Part shown: positions 40,601 to 46,329 of the stretch, piece by piece
Position numbering within the stretch: the stretch's first letter is position 1
Layout of the letters: every line of letters begins with the position of its first letter
DNA from: Bacillota bacterium
GTDB lineage: Bacteria; Bacillota; Clostridia; Christensenellales; SZUA-584
Direction: 5' to 3'
Length of the DNA: 64,000 nt
NCBI GenBank assembly: GCA_023412005.1
Contig: JAEYOE010000026.1
Location: 1 to 64,000, forward strand
Translations under genes and position numbers: made by a program
Notes under the pieces: generated by a model
Told to the model about the DNA's origin: nothing
The model's input: only the letters and a program-made list of their open reading frames with translations
Databases searched by the model: none

Positions 40601-40687
40601 CTGCGCGGGTATTTCACCTTCACCGACGACCAGATGAAAAGCGGGTTTAACCTCACCGACGAGCAGATGAGCAGTCTCTTTGGCTGA
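37652..40687 (+). CDS. CotH-family protein with lamin-tail domains
   Basis: The 1011-residue exported protein starts at TTG 37652, ten bases after GGAG. A signal anchor (about 4-24) is followed by three lamin-tail domains (about 40-170, 195-345, 365-510), each with an LINEFMASN-type opening, a WIELYN motif and a YMVVFASG-type strand. A chitobiase-like beta domain follows (about 515-590: GASIYYTTDGTVPT). The CotH domain spans about 600-960 (VGIRIQGGFSRDNQQKSFAV, YLNGQYWGVYFLEQK, IFYDMCWSF). CotH proteins are Fam20-like atypical kinases known from spore coats. Here the gene heads a unit with VTC and DUF4956 genes, a recurrent bacterial neighbourhood. The role is unknown, perhaps phosphorylation or polyphosphate handling at the cell surface. 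Confidence 0.88.
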   Translation: MRAMKAFIAIILAAALCVGIFFIIQSEQKKPAAEAGQTVASGVLINEFMASNGGCIYDDKGDNSDWIELYNPGSADVSLSGLGLSDDKATVKWAFPDVTLKAGGYMVVFASGKSKTDPAGVLHAGFKLSADGGGIYLVDASGKFLDQAEYEEQAKNVSVGRTVADINTWSVLSSPTPGYANDDAGAQAFAASRYAPESPLLITEVMAANKTTLTDNTGAYSDYVEIFNKSAEPVSLNGFGLSDNPQNVLGWKFPDVTIQPGTYMVVFASGNEQATDIEKGAIHAGFGISSFKEVITLASPQGLILNQVTVSDSQADMAFARTFDGTAYTADWALTSKPSPGYVNTDEGSQQFVEAHPIAFGDIFISEVMTSNQDFLAESNGETYDWIELYNRGSQPVNLAGYGLTDNTGNPGKFRLPDKTLAPGEYYTVLASGLANDQTIKKNYVHTTFKLSADGEVLALFNTEGVLQDKLTIDTLPRGLSVGRMAQQDGVFYFTQPTPGTANANPSSGFVADPKADIPAGSYPSAQTVTLSCATEGASIYYTTDGTVPTAGSTPYTGPIPMSATGMIRAKAFREGYLDSGTVTTTYVIGAAHTLPVISLVCNPDDLFNKQTGIYELGPAPELIEGSSDHYQVANYLKSGKESERLASFEVFDESGKQVFQQNVGIRIQGGFSRDNQQKSFAVMARSEYGKGTMEYPFFADLPYTEYSSLVLRGGGQDQWYAKIKEAVILSLISGKTNALTQTYKTYVVYLNGQYWGVYFLEQKRNESWVAQVEGIEDDNAINLLYGSGLKWIKNGTNEGYKELYTYYTTHDMSLKENYDYLAERLDTDSYMDLIINQIYVANSDYNNLEFYQVPGGKWKQIFYDMCWSFREPEHNTLERRRASDVSGSSLFNALLSYKPWREAFLKRFAWSMETFYTTDHFIGVIDQVAGSVAAEIPAERAKFTDTKRDWNTAVEDMRTFAKKRPYEMLKQLKSQLGISGPTLRGYFTFTDDQMKSGFNLTDEQMSSLFG

Positions 40688-40755
40688 GATACCGCGAACG
40701 GTTAATAAAGCGTTCAACAGCGGTGGGTGATACTGGAAAAATAGATCGCAAAGTG

Positions 40756-40784
40756 TTGTCTTTTGTAAATGAGCGTGATACAAT
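40756..40784 (+). promoter_or_regulatory. Promoter of the VTC-DUF4956 pair
   Basis: TTGTCT at 40756-40761, 17 bases, TACAAT at 40779-40784; near-copy of the promoter at 37565-37593. The predicted leader is about 120 bases. Confidence 0.65.
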
Positions 40785-40814
40785 CATTCGTGATTTACAC
40801 AGGTTTAACAAAAA

Positions 40815-40897
40815 ACGGCTGTGAGAGCCGTAAAAACAAGTCAGCATATCACGCATCAATCCATGGCCGTTCGCTTTAAGCAAACGGCAGGATTTTT
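40815..40897 (+). promoter_or_regulatory. Structured leader of the VTC gene
   Basis: Two hairpins lie in the leader: ACGGCT/AGCCGT (40815-40831), flanked by A-runs so that it reads as a terminator on the minus strand, and GCCGTT/AACGGC (40866-40888) followed by a T-run at 40893-40897, which could act as an attenuator. Between them TATCACGC (40847-40854) is the reverse complement of the GCGTGATA block in the twin promoters. Confidence 0.35.
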
Positions 40898-40912
40898 GAG
40901 GATAGAGGAACT

Positions 40913-42082
40913 ATGGCACGGGATGAGGACATATTCAGAAAACTGAAAAAGCAGACGCCGATCGCCAAGCGTAAGGATATTCAGCCGTTGTCGACACAGG
41001 ACTTCAGCCGGAAGAGCAGTGCGGTGAGGAGCGCTTCACCGGGAAGAAGAGCAGAGGCGCCCGAGCTCAGCGTGTTTTCCGCCTCGGTGAAAACAAAAAA
41101 GGCGGATAAGCGCGGCGCGGCACTTGCCAGCCGTTACAACAGTTTGAGACAGCAGCCCGCTGCCGAGCTGAATGTTTTCGGTGAAACTCAAGATCGGCCG
41201 GTGAGAGCCTCCGTACAAAGGCAGCCGGTTAAGGTACCGGCGAAAAGCAAGCCCGCAGCGCGGCAGAGCCTTCAGTTTGCAGAGCCCGAGAGAGCACCGA
41301 AAACGCGATACACCGAACGTTCATCCAATCAGGCGGCACAATTAACGCATACCGACCTGCACGATACCGACTATCTGCGGGACACGGCTGCAGCCGGTCA
41401 GCTTAATTTCCGGCACGAGCTGAAGTTTTATATTAATTACCACGATTATGTGCTGCTCCGCAACACCATTAAAACGCTGCTTGCTTTTGACCGTAACGCG
41501 GATGAGAATGGCCACTATCATATTCGCAGCGTGTATTTCGATGATGTCAATGAAAGCGCGCTGAGAGAAAAGATTGCGGGAACCGACGACCGGTATAAAT
41601 ACAGAATTCGTTTCTACAATTACAGCGACAATATAATTCGCTTTGAGAAGAAGATTAAGCAAGGCCAATATATATCTAAAGTCAGCATAAGGCTCACACG
41701 CGAAGAGAGCGACAGCCTGATTGCGGGAGATTTCAGCGTGCTGGAGGGGCGGCCGGAACCGCTGGCGAACGAGATTTGGCTGCAGATGAAAAACTACGGC
41801 TTGAGTGCCCGCGTGATTGTGGATTACTGGCGCGAGGCGTTTGTGTCGCCGATTGAAAATGTGCGCATCACGTTTGATAAGGATTTGAAAGGCGGGCTTT
41901 GGCTTAACGATGTGTTTAGCCCGCAGACCCCCACCATGCCGGTGCTGGATGAGGGCATGATGGTGCTCGAAGTCAAGTTCGACCGCTACTTGCCCGAATA
42001 TATCAAGGCGATACTCAGTAATGTGAACGCGGCGCACAGAAGCGCCATATCAAAATATGTATTATGCAGAAAGTTCGACTAG
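40913..42082 (+). CDS. VTC-domain (polyphosphate polymerase-like) protein
   Basis: The 389-residue protein has a basic, low-complexity N-terminal region (about 1-150, rich in Lys, Arg, Ser, Gln) and a C-terminal VTC domain (about 160-385). VTC features are RHELKFYINYHDYVLLRN, YHIRSVYFDDVNESAL, DRYKYRIRFYN, IRFEKKIKQGQYISK and the final VLEVKFDRYLPEYI. The repeated Arg/Lys-rich strands and acidic EVKF form the triphosphate tunnel known from yeast Vtc4, which makes polyphosphate from ATP. Bacterial VTC proteins next to DUF4956 and CotH are not well characterised. GAGGAA precedes the ATG. Confidence 0.85.
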   Translation: MARDEDIFRKLKKQTPIAKRKDIQPLSTQDFSRKSSAVRSASPGRRAEAPELSVFSASVKTKKADKRGAALASRYNSLRQQPAAELNVFGETQDRPVRASVQRQPVKVPAKSKPAARQSLQFAEPERAPKTRYTERSSNQAAQLTHTDLHDTDYLRDTAAAGQLNFRHELKFYINYHDYVLLRNTIKTLLAFDRNADENGHYHIRSVYFDDVNESALREKIAGTDDRYKYRIRFYNYSDNIIRFEKKIKQGQYISKVSIRLTREESDSLIAGDFSVLEGRPEPLANEIWLQMKNYGLSARVIVDYWREAFVSPIENVRITFDKDLKGGLWLNDVFSPQTPTMPVLDEGMMVLEVKFDRYLPEYIKAILSNVNAAHRSAISKYVLCRKFD

Positions 42083-42094
42083 GAGGATTTTAAA

Positions 42095-42766
42095 ATGAAT
42101 GATGTCGTCAAACAAAGTTTTTTGGACAAGTTTCAGATGCAGGGCGATGTGACGCTTGTCGGCATACTGATAACAGTTGCTCTGGCGTTTGTGCTCGGGT
42201 TGTTTGTTTATTTAATCTACCGGCTCACTTTTTCCGGTGTGATTTTTGTTAAGAGCTTCGGTACTTCCTTGATAATGTTGTCAATGGTGACGGCATTAAT
42301 CATCATGGTGGTCGCATCCAATATTGCGCTCACGTTCGGTATGGTCGGTGCGCTGTCCATTGTGCGTTTCAGAACAGCCGTAAAGGATCCGATGGATACA
42401 ATTTTCATGTTCTGGGCAATCGGCTGCGGCATTACGCTGGGCGCTCAGTATTATCTGCCGTCGCTTGTTGGTTCGGCGGTTATCGGTGTGCTTTTGCTGG
42501 TTTGGAACCTGTTCAAAACCAAGAAGAATCTGCCGTTCATGCTGGTGCTGCGTTTCGATGAAGCCTGCAAGAAAGAGGTGCAGACGGTGCTGCGCAAGCT
42601 GCCCTCAGGCAAGCTAAAATCTAAAATCGTTTCGGAGGGCACCATTGAGCTGACCATCGAGATGAATTTGAGAGAGAGCGAAGCGGGCATGGTTGATTCG
42701 TTCTCGGCAATCCCGGGCGTGCACAACGCGTCGCTGATCAGTTACAAGGGCGATGTGGTTTCTTAA
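42095..42766 (+). CDS. DUF4956 membrane protein
   Basis: The 223-residue protein has about four hydrophobic helices in the first 140 residues (VTLVGILITVALAFVLGLFV, TSLIMLSMVTALIIMVVASN and two more). It carries the family signature GMVGALSIVRFRTAVKDPMD and a soluble C-terminal domain of about 80 residues with alternating strands and helices. AGGAGG precedes the start, 12 bases after the VTC gene, so both are co-transcribed. DUF4956 proteins are regularly paired with VTC proteins; a channel or anchor for the polymerase is a reasonable inference but not demonstrated. Confidence 0.88.
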   Translation: MNDVVKQSFLDKFQMQGDVTLVGILITVALAFVLGLFVYLIYRLTFSGVIFVKSFGTSLIMLSMVTALIIMVVASNIALTFGMVGALSIVRFRTAVKDPMDTIFMFWAIGCGITLGAQYYLPSLVGSAVIGVLLLVWNLFKTKKNLPFMLVLRFDEACKKEVQTVLRKLPSGKLKSKIVSEGTIELTIEMNLRESEAGMVDSFSAIPGVHNASLISYKGDVVS

Positions 42767-42792
42767 ATCCTCGGTACTGCATAGTTAATACA

Positions 42793-42821
42793 AGACCGCT
42801 CTCGGTTCGGGGGCGGTCTTC
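42793..42821 (+). terminator. Terminator of the VTC-DUF4956 unit
   Basis: An 8-bp perfect stem (AAGACCGC with GCGGTCTT) and a 13-base loop, followed by TCTTG, right after the DUF4956 gene. Confidence 0.65.
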
Positions 42822-42843
42822 TTGTAAGAAAGGAGAAAAAAGT

Positions 42844-43164
42844 ATGTGGGTTTCCAATCTGCTTGCGGGAGGATTGCTTCTTGTTCTCGGCATTCTCATC
42901 CGTGCGTTCAATTTGAGCTTTCTCATTTCGGGGTATAACACGTCTTCGCCGGAGAAAAAAGCAAAGGTCAATGAAAGGGCGCTGACGCGCTTTGTCGGGA
43001 TGATGCTGATTTCGGCGGGGGGTGTGCTGCTGCTGGGCGGGATATTTGCGTTGCTTAACGTCGCGCCGCTTATCATCGTCCCCGCCTCGTGGGTGCTGTT
43101 TTTTGCGGTGATGGTGTTCGGGCTGATTTATGTGAATGTAAGCACGAAGTTTAAAAATCAGTAG
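42844..43164 (+). CDS. Small membrane protein, DUF3784-like
   Basis: The 106-residue protein has three hydrophobic helices (about 4-30, 50-72, 76-98) separated by a polar loop FLISGYNTSSPEKKAKVN. The SGYNTxSxEEKxxY-type loop is the hallmark of the DUF3784 family, of unknown function. AAGGAG precedes the ATG. It follows a terminator and appears to be a separate transcript, with palindromic repeats after it. Confidence 0.7.
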   Translation: MWVSNLLAGGLLLVLGILIRAFNLSFLISGYNTSSPEKKAKVNERALTRFVGMMLISAGGVLLLGGIFALLNVAPLIIVPASWVLFFAVMVFGLIYVNVSTKFKNQ

Positions 43165-43177
43165 TAGTTGATGTGCG

Positions 43178-43242
43178 CTGTAGGGCGCGGCTTCCCTGAC
43201 GCGCCGATTAAGTCAGCGCGCTTTGGAAATCGCGCCCTACAG
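43178..43242. repeat. REP-like palindrome
   Basis: A perfect 12-bp terminal inverted repeat (CTGTAGGGCGCG at the left, its complement at the right) encloses 41 bases with an inner CTGAC/GTCAG pair. It is typical of clostridial intergenic palindromes of the GTAGGGCGC class. Confidence 0.7.
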
Positions 43243-43320
43243 AATACTGGTCTTGAGATTATGATGTTTGGAAGCCATTTTCTTCGGATTGCACAGGATA
43301 ACAACTGCAAAGCAATGTAA

Positions 43321-43355
43321 CTGTCAGCGACAGCTTTCCCTCCAAGGGGAAGCCT
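43321..43355. repeat. Fragment of the CAGCTTCCC...GGGGAAGCC repeat
   Basis: CTGTC/GACAG hairpin, then CTTTCCCTCCAAGGGGAAGC. The second part recurs at 61501-61522 inside a longer element, so this is a truncated copy of that family. Confidence 0.6.
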
Positions 43356-43389
43356 ATTCATATCGATGCAATATATCGCCAAATCATGA

Positions 43390-43411
43390 AACGGAGGATT
43401 ACCCCTCCGTT
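43390..43411 (-). terminator. Hairpin after the minus-strand membrane protein
   Basis: An ACGGAGG/CCTCCGT stem overlaps the stop codon of the minus-strand gene. T-run is weak (TTTCATGATTT). Confidence 0.45.
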
Positions 43412-44072
43412 ATTCTTTTATTTCTGCCGAATACTTAAAATCTTCCGTCTGGCTGATTACAACGCTCACCGAATACGCCTGATTTTCACCGTCATAAGCC
43501 GTCACCGTCATATTGCACTTTGGTATCGGATTGCCCGTATCGTCAAGCGGCGCCCAATAAATCGTATAACCTGACGACAGCACATACGTTTGGCCGCGTT
43601 GCTTCACGGAATAATCCGGCGCGCCCCACGTTATCAGAGTACCTGCGTCCACATCAACGCGAATGCTGTCTTTTTCGAGTTCCTCACTGTTAACGGATAT
43701 GATAAACGGCAGACCCGGCACATCGCTTTGTGCGGGGGAGTATTCATTAAGCTGAATAGCCACATTCGGCTGCAAGGCCGCGGCTTTCCACTCGGGTGCG
43801 TAAACGCCCACGCTCATGGCATCGTTTGATGCGGGCACCGCATTGACCGAGGGCGTTGACGAGGCACCGGAGGGCTGACCGGCCGCAGGAGGAACCGCCG
43901 CTTCAAGCAGCGAAGGCAGCACCACAGCCAGCGCGAGCACCAGTACCGCCGCCGCAATGCCGATCACCAGCCTTATCTTTATGCTCATGGGGGCCTTCTT
44001 CACTTGAGCACCGATGACGAATTCATCGTCTTCCGCCGTTTCGCCGATGCGAAACAGATCGTTTCTCTTCAT
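43410..44072 (-). CDS. Membrane-anchored protein with extracellular beta domain, unknown
   Basis: The 220-residue protein begins MKRNDLFRIGETAEDDEF, has a single transmembrane helix (about 32-52), a Ser/Pro/Ala linker (55-85), and an exposed domain of about 130 residues with Ig-like alternation (PFIISVNSEELEKDSIRV, GTLITWGAPDYSV, then TVTAYDGENQAYSVSVVI near the end). GGGAGG precedes the ATG by six to seven bases. It is not recognised as a known family. It lies divergently next to mraZ, with which it shares an AT-rich intergenic region. Confidence 0.7.
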   Translation of the reverse strand: MKRNDLFRIGETAEDDEFVIGAQVKKAPMSIKIRLVIGIAAAVLVLALAVVLPSLLEAAVPPAAGQPSGASSTPSVNAVPASNDAMSVGVYAPEWKAAALQPNVAIQLNEYSPAQSDVPGLPFIISVNSEELEKDSIRVDVDAGTLITWGAPDYSVKQRGQTYVLSSGYTIYWAPLDDTGNPIPKCNMTVTAYDGENQAYSVSVVISQTEDFKYSAEIKE

Positions 44073-44321
44073 CGTTAATCCCTCCCGAATCCAATTTTAT
44101 ACGCTTCCTGCCCGTACCGCAAGCACAAATGCGCATCGACGTTATTCTGCATTATACAGCTGTTTTCGCCAAATATACAAACGTACATTCTGGCAAACAT
44201 ACATTCTCCACCATATATTGTACGCCCCGAAACAAGACGCTACAATAATTAAAATTTAATTGAAACAATACTCAAAAATAAGAAGGATTTACGGCTTCAA
44301 TACCGAATAATCTTAAGCATG
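44073..44321. other. AT-rich divergent intergenic region
   Basis: No gene is seen. It must hold the promoter of the minus-strand membrane protein and that of mraZ. A TTGAAA at 44260-44265 is a possible -35 for mraZ, but no good -10 box is placed correctly. Confidence 0.4.
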
Positions 44322-44367
44322 TGGGGAGAAGTGGGTAAGAATGGTGAGAAAGAATCACTAAGTGGTG
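44322..44367 (+). promoter_or_regulatory. MraZ operator repeats
   Basis: TGGGG (44322), TGGGT (44332) and TGGTG (44342) are spaced exactly ten bases apart, with a fourth TGGTG at 44363. MraZ in other bacteria binds TGGGN boxes separated by five bases upstream of its own operon. The arrangement predicts autorepression of the division cluster. Confidence 0.75.
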
Positions 44368-44447
44368 AAAAGTAGACGCCACACCCTAAAGCCCGGCAGG
44401 AGGGGACGGATGCCTGACGAGGCATCGCGGCTGACGGAGGAGAGACA

Positions 44448-44882
44448 GTGCAGGGATCGCTGATCGGGCGCTATTTCCATAGCGTCGATGAAAAAGGCAG
44501 ACTCGCAGTACCGGCTAAGCTCAGAGCCGATCTTGGCGAACCCTTTTACATTACGCGTCTCAACCAAAACTGTCTAAGTGCCTTCTCGGAGGAAGAGTGG
44601 GAGAAATTTGCGGCGAAGCTCAATGCCATTCCGCAGTCGGACGCGAAAGCACAGTGTTATGTTCGCATGATCTTTTCGGGGGCGAGCCGGTGCGAGCCTG
44701 ACAAACAGGGGCGTATCCTCATCCCGCAGCAGCTTCGTGATGAAGCGGGCATCGACAAGGAAGTCGTGATGATCGGTGCGTCGAACCGTGCTGAGATTTG
44801 GGGCAAAGAGAAGTGGGATGCCTACATGCTCGAGGTGGCCGGAAGCGACGCGATAGCCGGGCTTGCGGCATATGGGGTGTAG
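44448..44882 (+). CDS. mraZ: Transcriptional regulator MraZ
   Basis: Ring-forming AbrB-like regulator of the division and cell wall cluster. The 144-residue protein starts at GTG 44448 with GGAGG seven bases upstream and has the two swapped-hairpin repeats: YFHSVDEKGRLAVPAKLR near the start and RCEPDKQGRILIPQQLRDEA near 83. The DxKGR motif occurs in both halves. Three TGGGN-type boxes upstream are its likely binding sites. rsmH follows three bases later. Confidence 0.96.
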   Translation: MQGSLIGRYFHSVDEKGRLAVPAKLRADLGEPFYITRLNQNCLSAFSEEEWEKFAAKLNAIPQSDAKAQCYVRMIFSGASRCEPDKQGRILIPQQLRDEAGIDKEVVMIGASNRAEIWGKEKWDAYMLEVAGSDAIAGLAAYGV

Positions 44883-44885
44883 TCA

Positions 44886-45818
44886 ATGGCTCATACAAGT
44901 GTGTTGCTGCACGAAACGGTGGATGCGCTGAATTTGCGCCCCGGCATGACGGTTGTTGACGGAACGCTGGGCGGAGGCGGCCATTCTCTCGAGATTCTCA
45001 AAAGAATCACACCGGGCGGGCGGCTGATCGGTATCGACAAGGATACCTACGCGATTGAGCAGGCCAAGGAGCGCCTCAAAGATTACGCGGACGAAACGGT
45101 GTTCGTCCACAACGATTTTCGGGATATCGAAGACATACTGAGTATGCTTGATATAAATGGAATAGACGGAGCGGTGCTTGACCTGGGGGTCTCGTCGTTC
45201 CAGCTGGACCAATGTAACAGGGGGTTTTCATATCATTCAGAGTCAAGGCTTGATATGCGCATGAACAGAGAAGACTCGGCATGTGCCGCGGATATCTTAA
45301 GCAGCTATTCGCAGCAGGACCTTGAACGGATATTGCGGGATTATGGTGAGGAAAGATGGGCAGCCAGAATCGCTTCGTTCATTGTGAGGGAACGAAGCGA
45401 CAAACCCATTGAAACCACCGGGCATCTCGTTGAGGTCATTAAGAAGGCGGTTCCGAGCGGCGCACGAAAAGACGGCCCGCATCCCGCGCGCCGAACGTTT
45501 CAGGCGCTGAGGATAGAGGTAAACGGAGAATTAGACGCAATAAAAAAAGCGCTGCTCCATTTCGTGCAGGCCATGAAGCCAAACGCCCGGATCGCCGTGA
45601 TTACCTTTCACTCCCTGGAAGACCGAATTGTGAAACAGGAATTCAAGCGGTTCGAAAACCCGTGCGAATGCCCCAGTGAGTTTCCGGTTTGTGTATGCGG
45701 CAAGCAACCGCTTGGAAAAGTGGTTACAAAAAAACCGATATTGCCGTCGGCACAAGAGGTTGAGGAAAACAACCGGTCAAGAAGTGCCAAACTGCGCGTG
45801 TTTGAGGTGCGCGGATAG
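44886..45818 (+). CDS. rsmH: 16S rRNA m4C1402 methyltransferase RsmH
   Basis: SAM-dependent N4-methylation of C1402 in the ribosomal P site. The 310-residue protein opens HTSVLLHETVDALNLRPG, has the SAM motif DGTLGGGGHS, GIDKDTYAI, and the conserved DLGVSSFQLD and GFSYHSESRLDMRMN segments. HPARRTFQALRIEVNGEL and FHSLEDRIVK complete the family signature. Usual position between mraZ and ftsL. Start ATG 44886, three bases after the mraZ stop. Confidence 0.97.
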   Translation: MAHTSVLLHETVDALNLRPGMTVVDGTLGGGGHSLEILKRITPGGRLIGIDKDTYAIEQAKERLKDYADETVFVHNDFRDIEDILSMLDINGIDGAVLDLGVSSFQLDQCNRGFSYHSESRLDMRMNREDSACAADILSSYSQQDLERILRDYGEERWAARIASFIVRERSDKPIETTGHLVEVIKKAVPSGARKDGPHPARRTFQALRIEVNGELDAIKKALLHFVQAMKPNARIAVITFHSLEDRIVKQEFKRFENPCECPSEFPVCVCGKQPLGKVVTKKPILPSAQEVEENNRSRSAKLRVFEVRG

Positions 45819-45828
45819 GGAGTGCAGC

Positions 45829-46329
45829 ATGCAGTCAGCTCAAAGAAAATACGATTATGAAATAACACAATACCCTGCAGGAAAAAGAGTAGTCAAGATG
45901 CAGGGAAATGTCGCATATATTAATACCGATCCAACGAGGCATGAAGCAAGGCCGCGCCCGGCTCAGAAGATTCAAGTGGATCCCAAAAAAAAGAGCAAGG
46001 CACAGGCGGCGGCAAAGGCCAAAGAGCTATCGCAAAAACGCGAGCGCGTTCAGTCAAGAAAGAGCCTGATTTCCACACTGTTTGTCGTGTTTGTGGCGTT
46101 CTGTGCGTTATCACTGATGGTTGCACGTTACGCCGAGATCTGCACCATTGGGGCGCGCAACAATGAGATCAAGGAAAACATTGAAGCGTTGGATGCCCAA
46201 ATTGATCAGGTCTCACTCCAGATGGAGCTTAGCGACAACGTGGAAGTCGTCCAAAGCAAGGCGCAGAACGAACTGAAAATGGCTTATCCGCGTCAGGATC
46301 AAAAGATATTAATGAATATGAGCGGCTGA
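45829..46329 (+). CDS. ftsL: Cell division protein FtsL-like
   Basis: The 166-residue protein has a basic cytoplasmic region (1-76, Lys/Gln/Ala-rich), one transmembrane helix (about 77-100) and a short coiled coil outside (NNEIKENIEALDAQIDQVSL), the layout of FtsL/DivIC-type septum proteins. Sequence conservation of FtsL is low, so the call rests on architecture and location between rsmH and the penicillin-binding protein gene. The start at 45829 excludes upstream codons that overlap rsmH. The stop codon overlaps the next start by one base. The cytoplasmic region is longer than in most FtsL. Confidence 0.82.
   Translation: MQSAQRKYDYEITQYPAGKRVVKMQGNVAYINTDPTRHEARPRPAQKIQVDPKKKSKAQAAAKAKELSQKRERVQSRKSLISTLFVVFVAFCALSLMVARYAEICTIGARNNEIKENIEALDAQIDQVSLQMELSDNVEVVQSKAQNELKMAYPRQDQKILMNMSG

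Noticed and set aside
40815..40897. Cyclic di-GMP riboswitch in the VTC leader
   Set aside because: The hairpins do not carry the conserved loop and linker bases of GEMM-type riboswitches.
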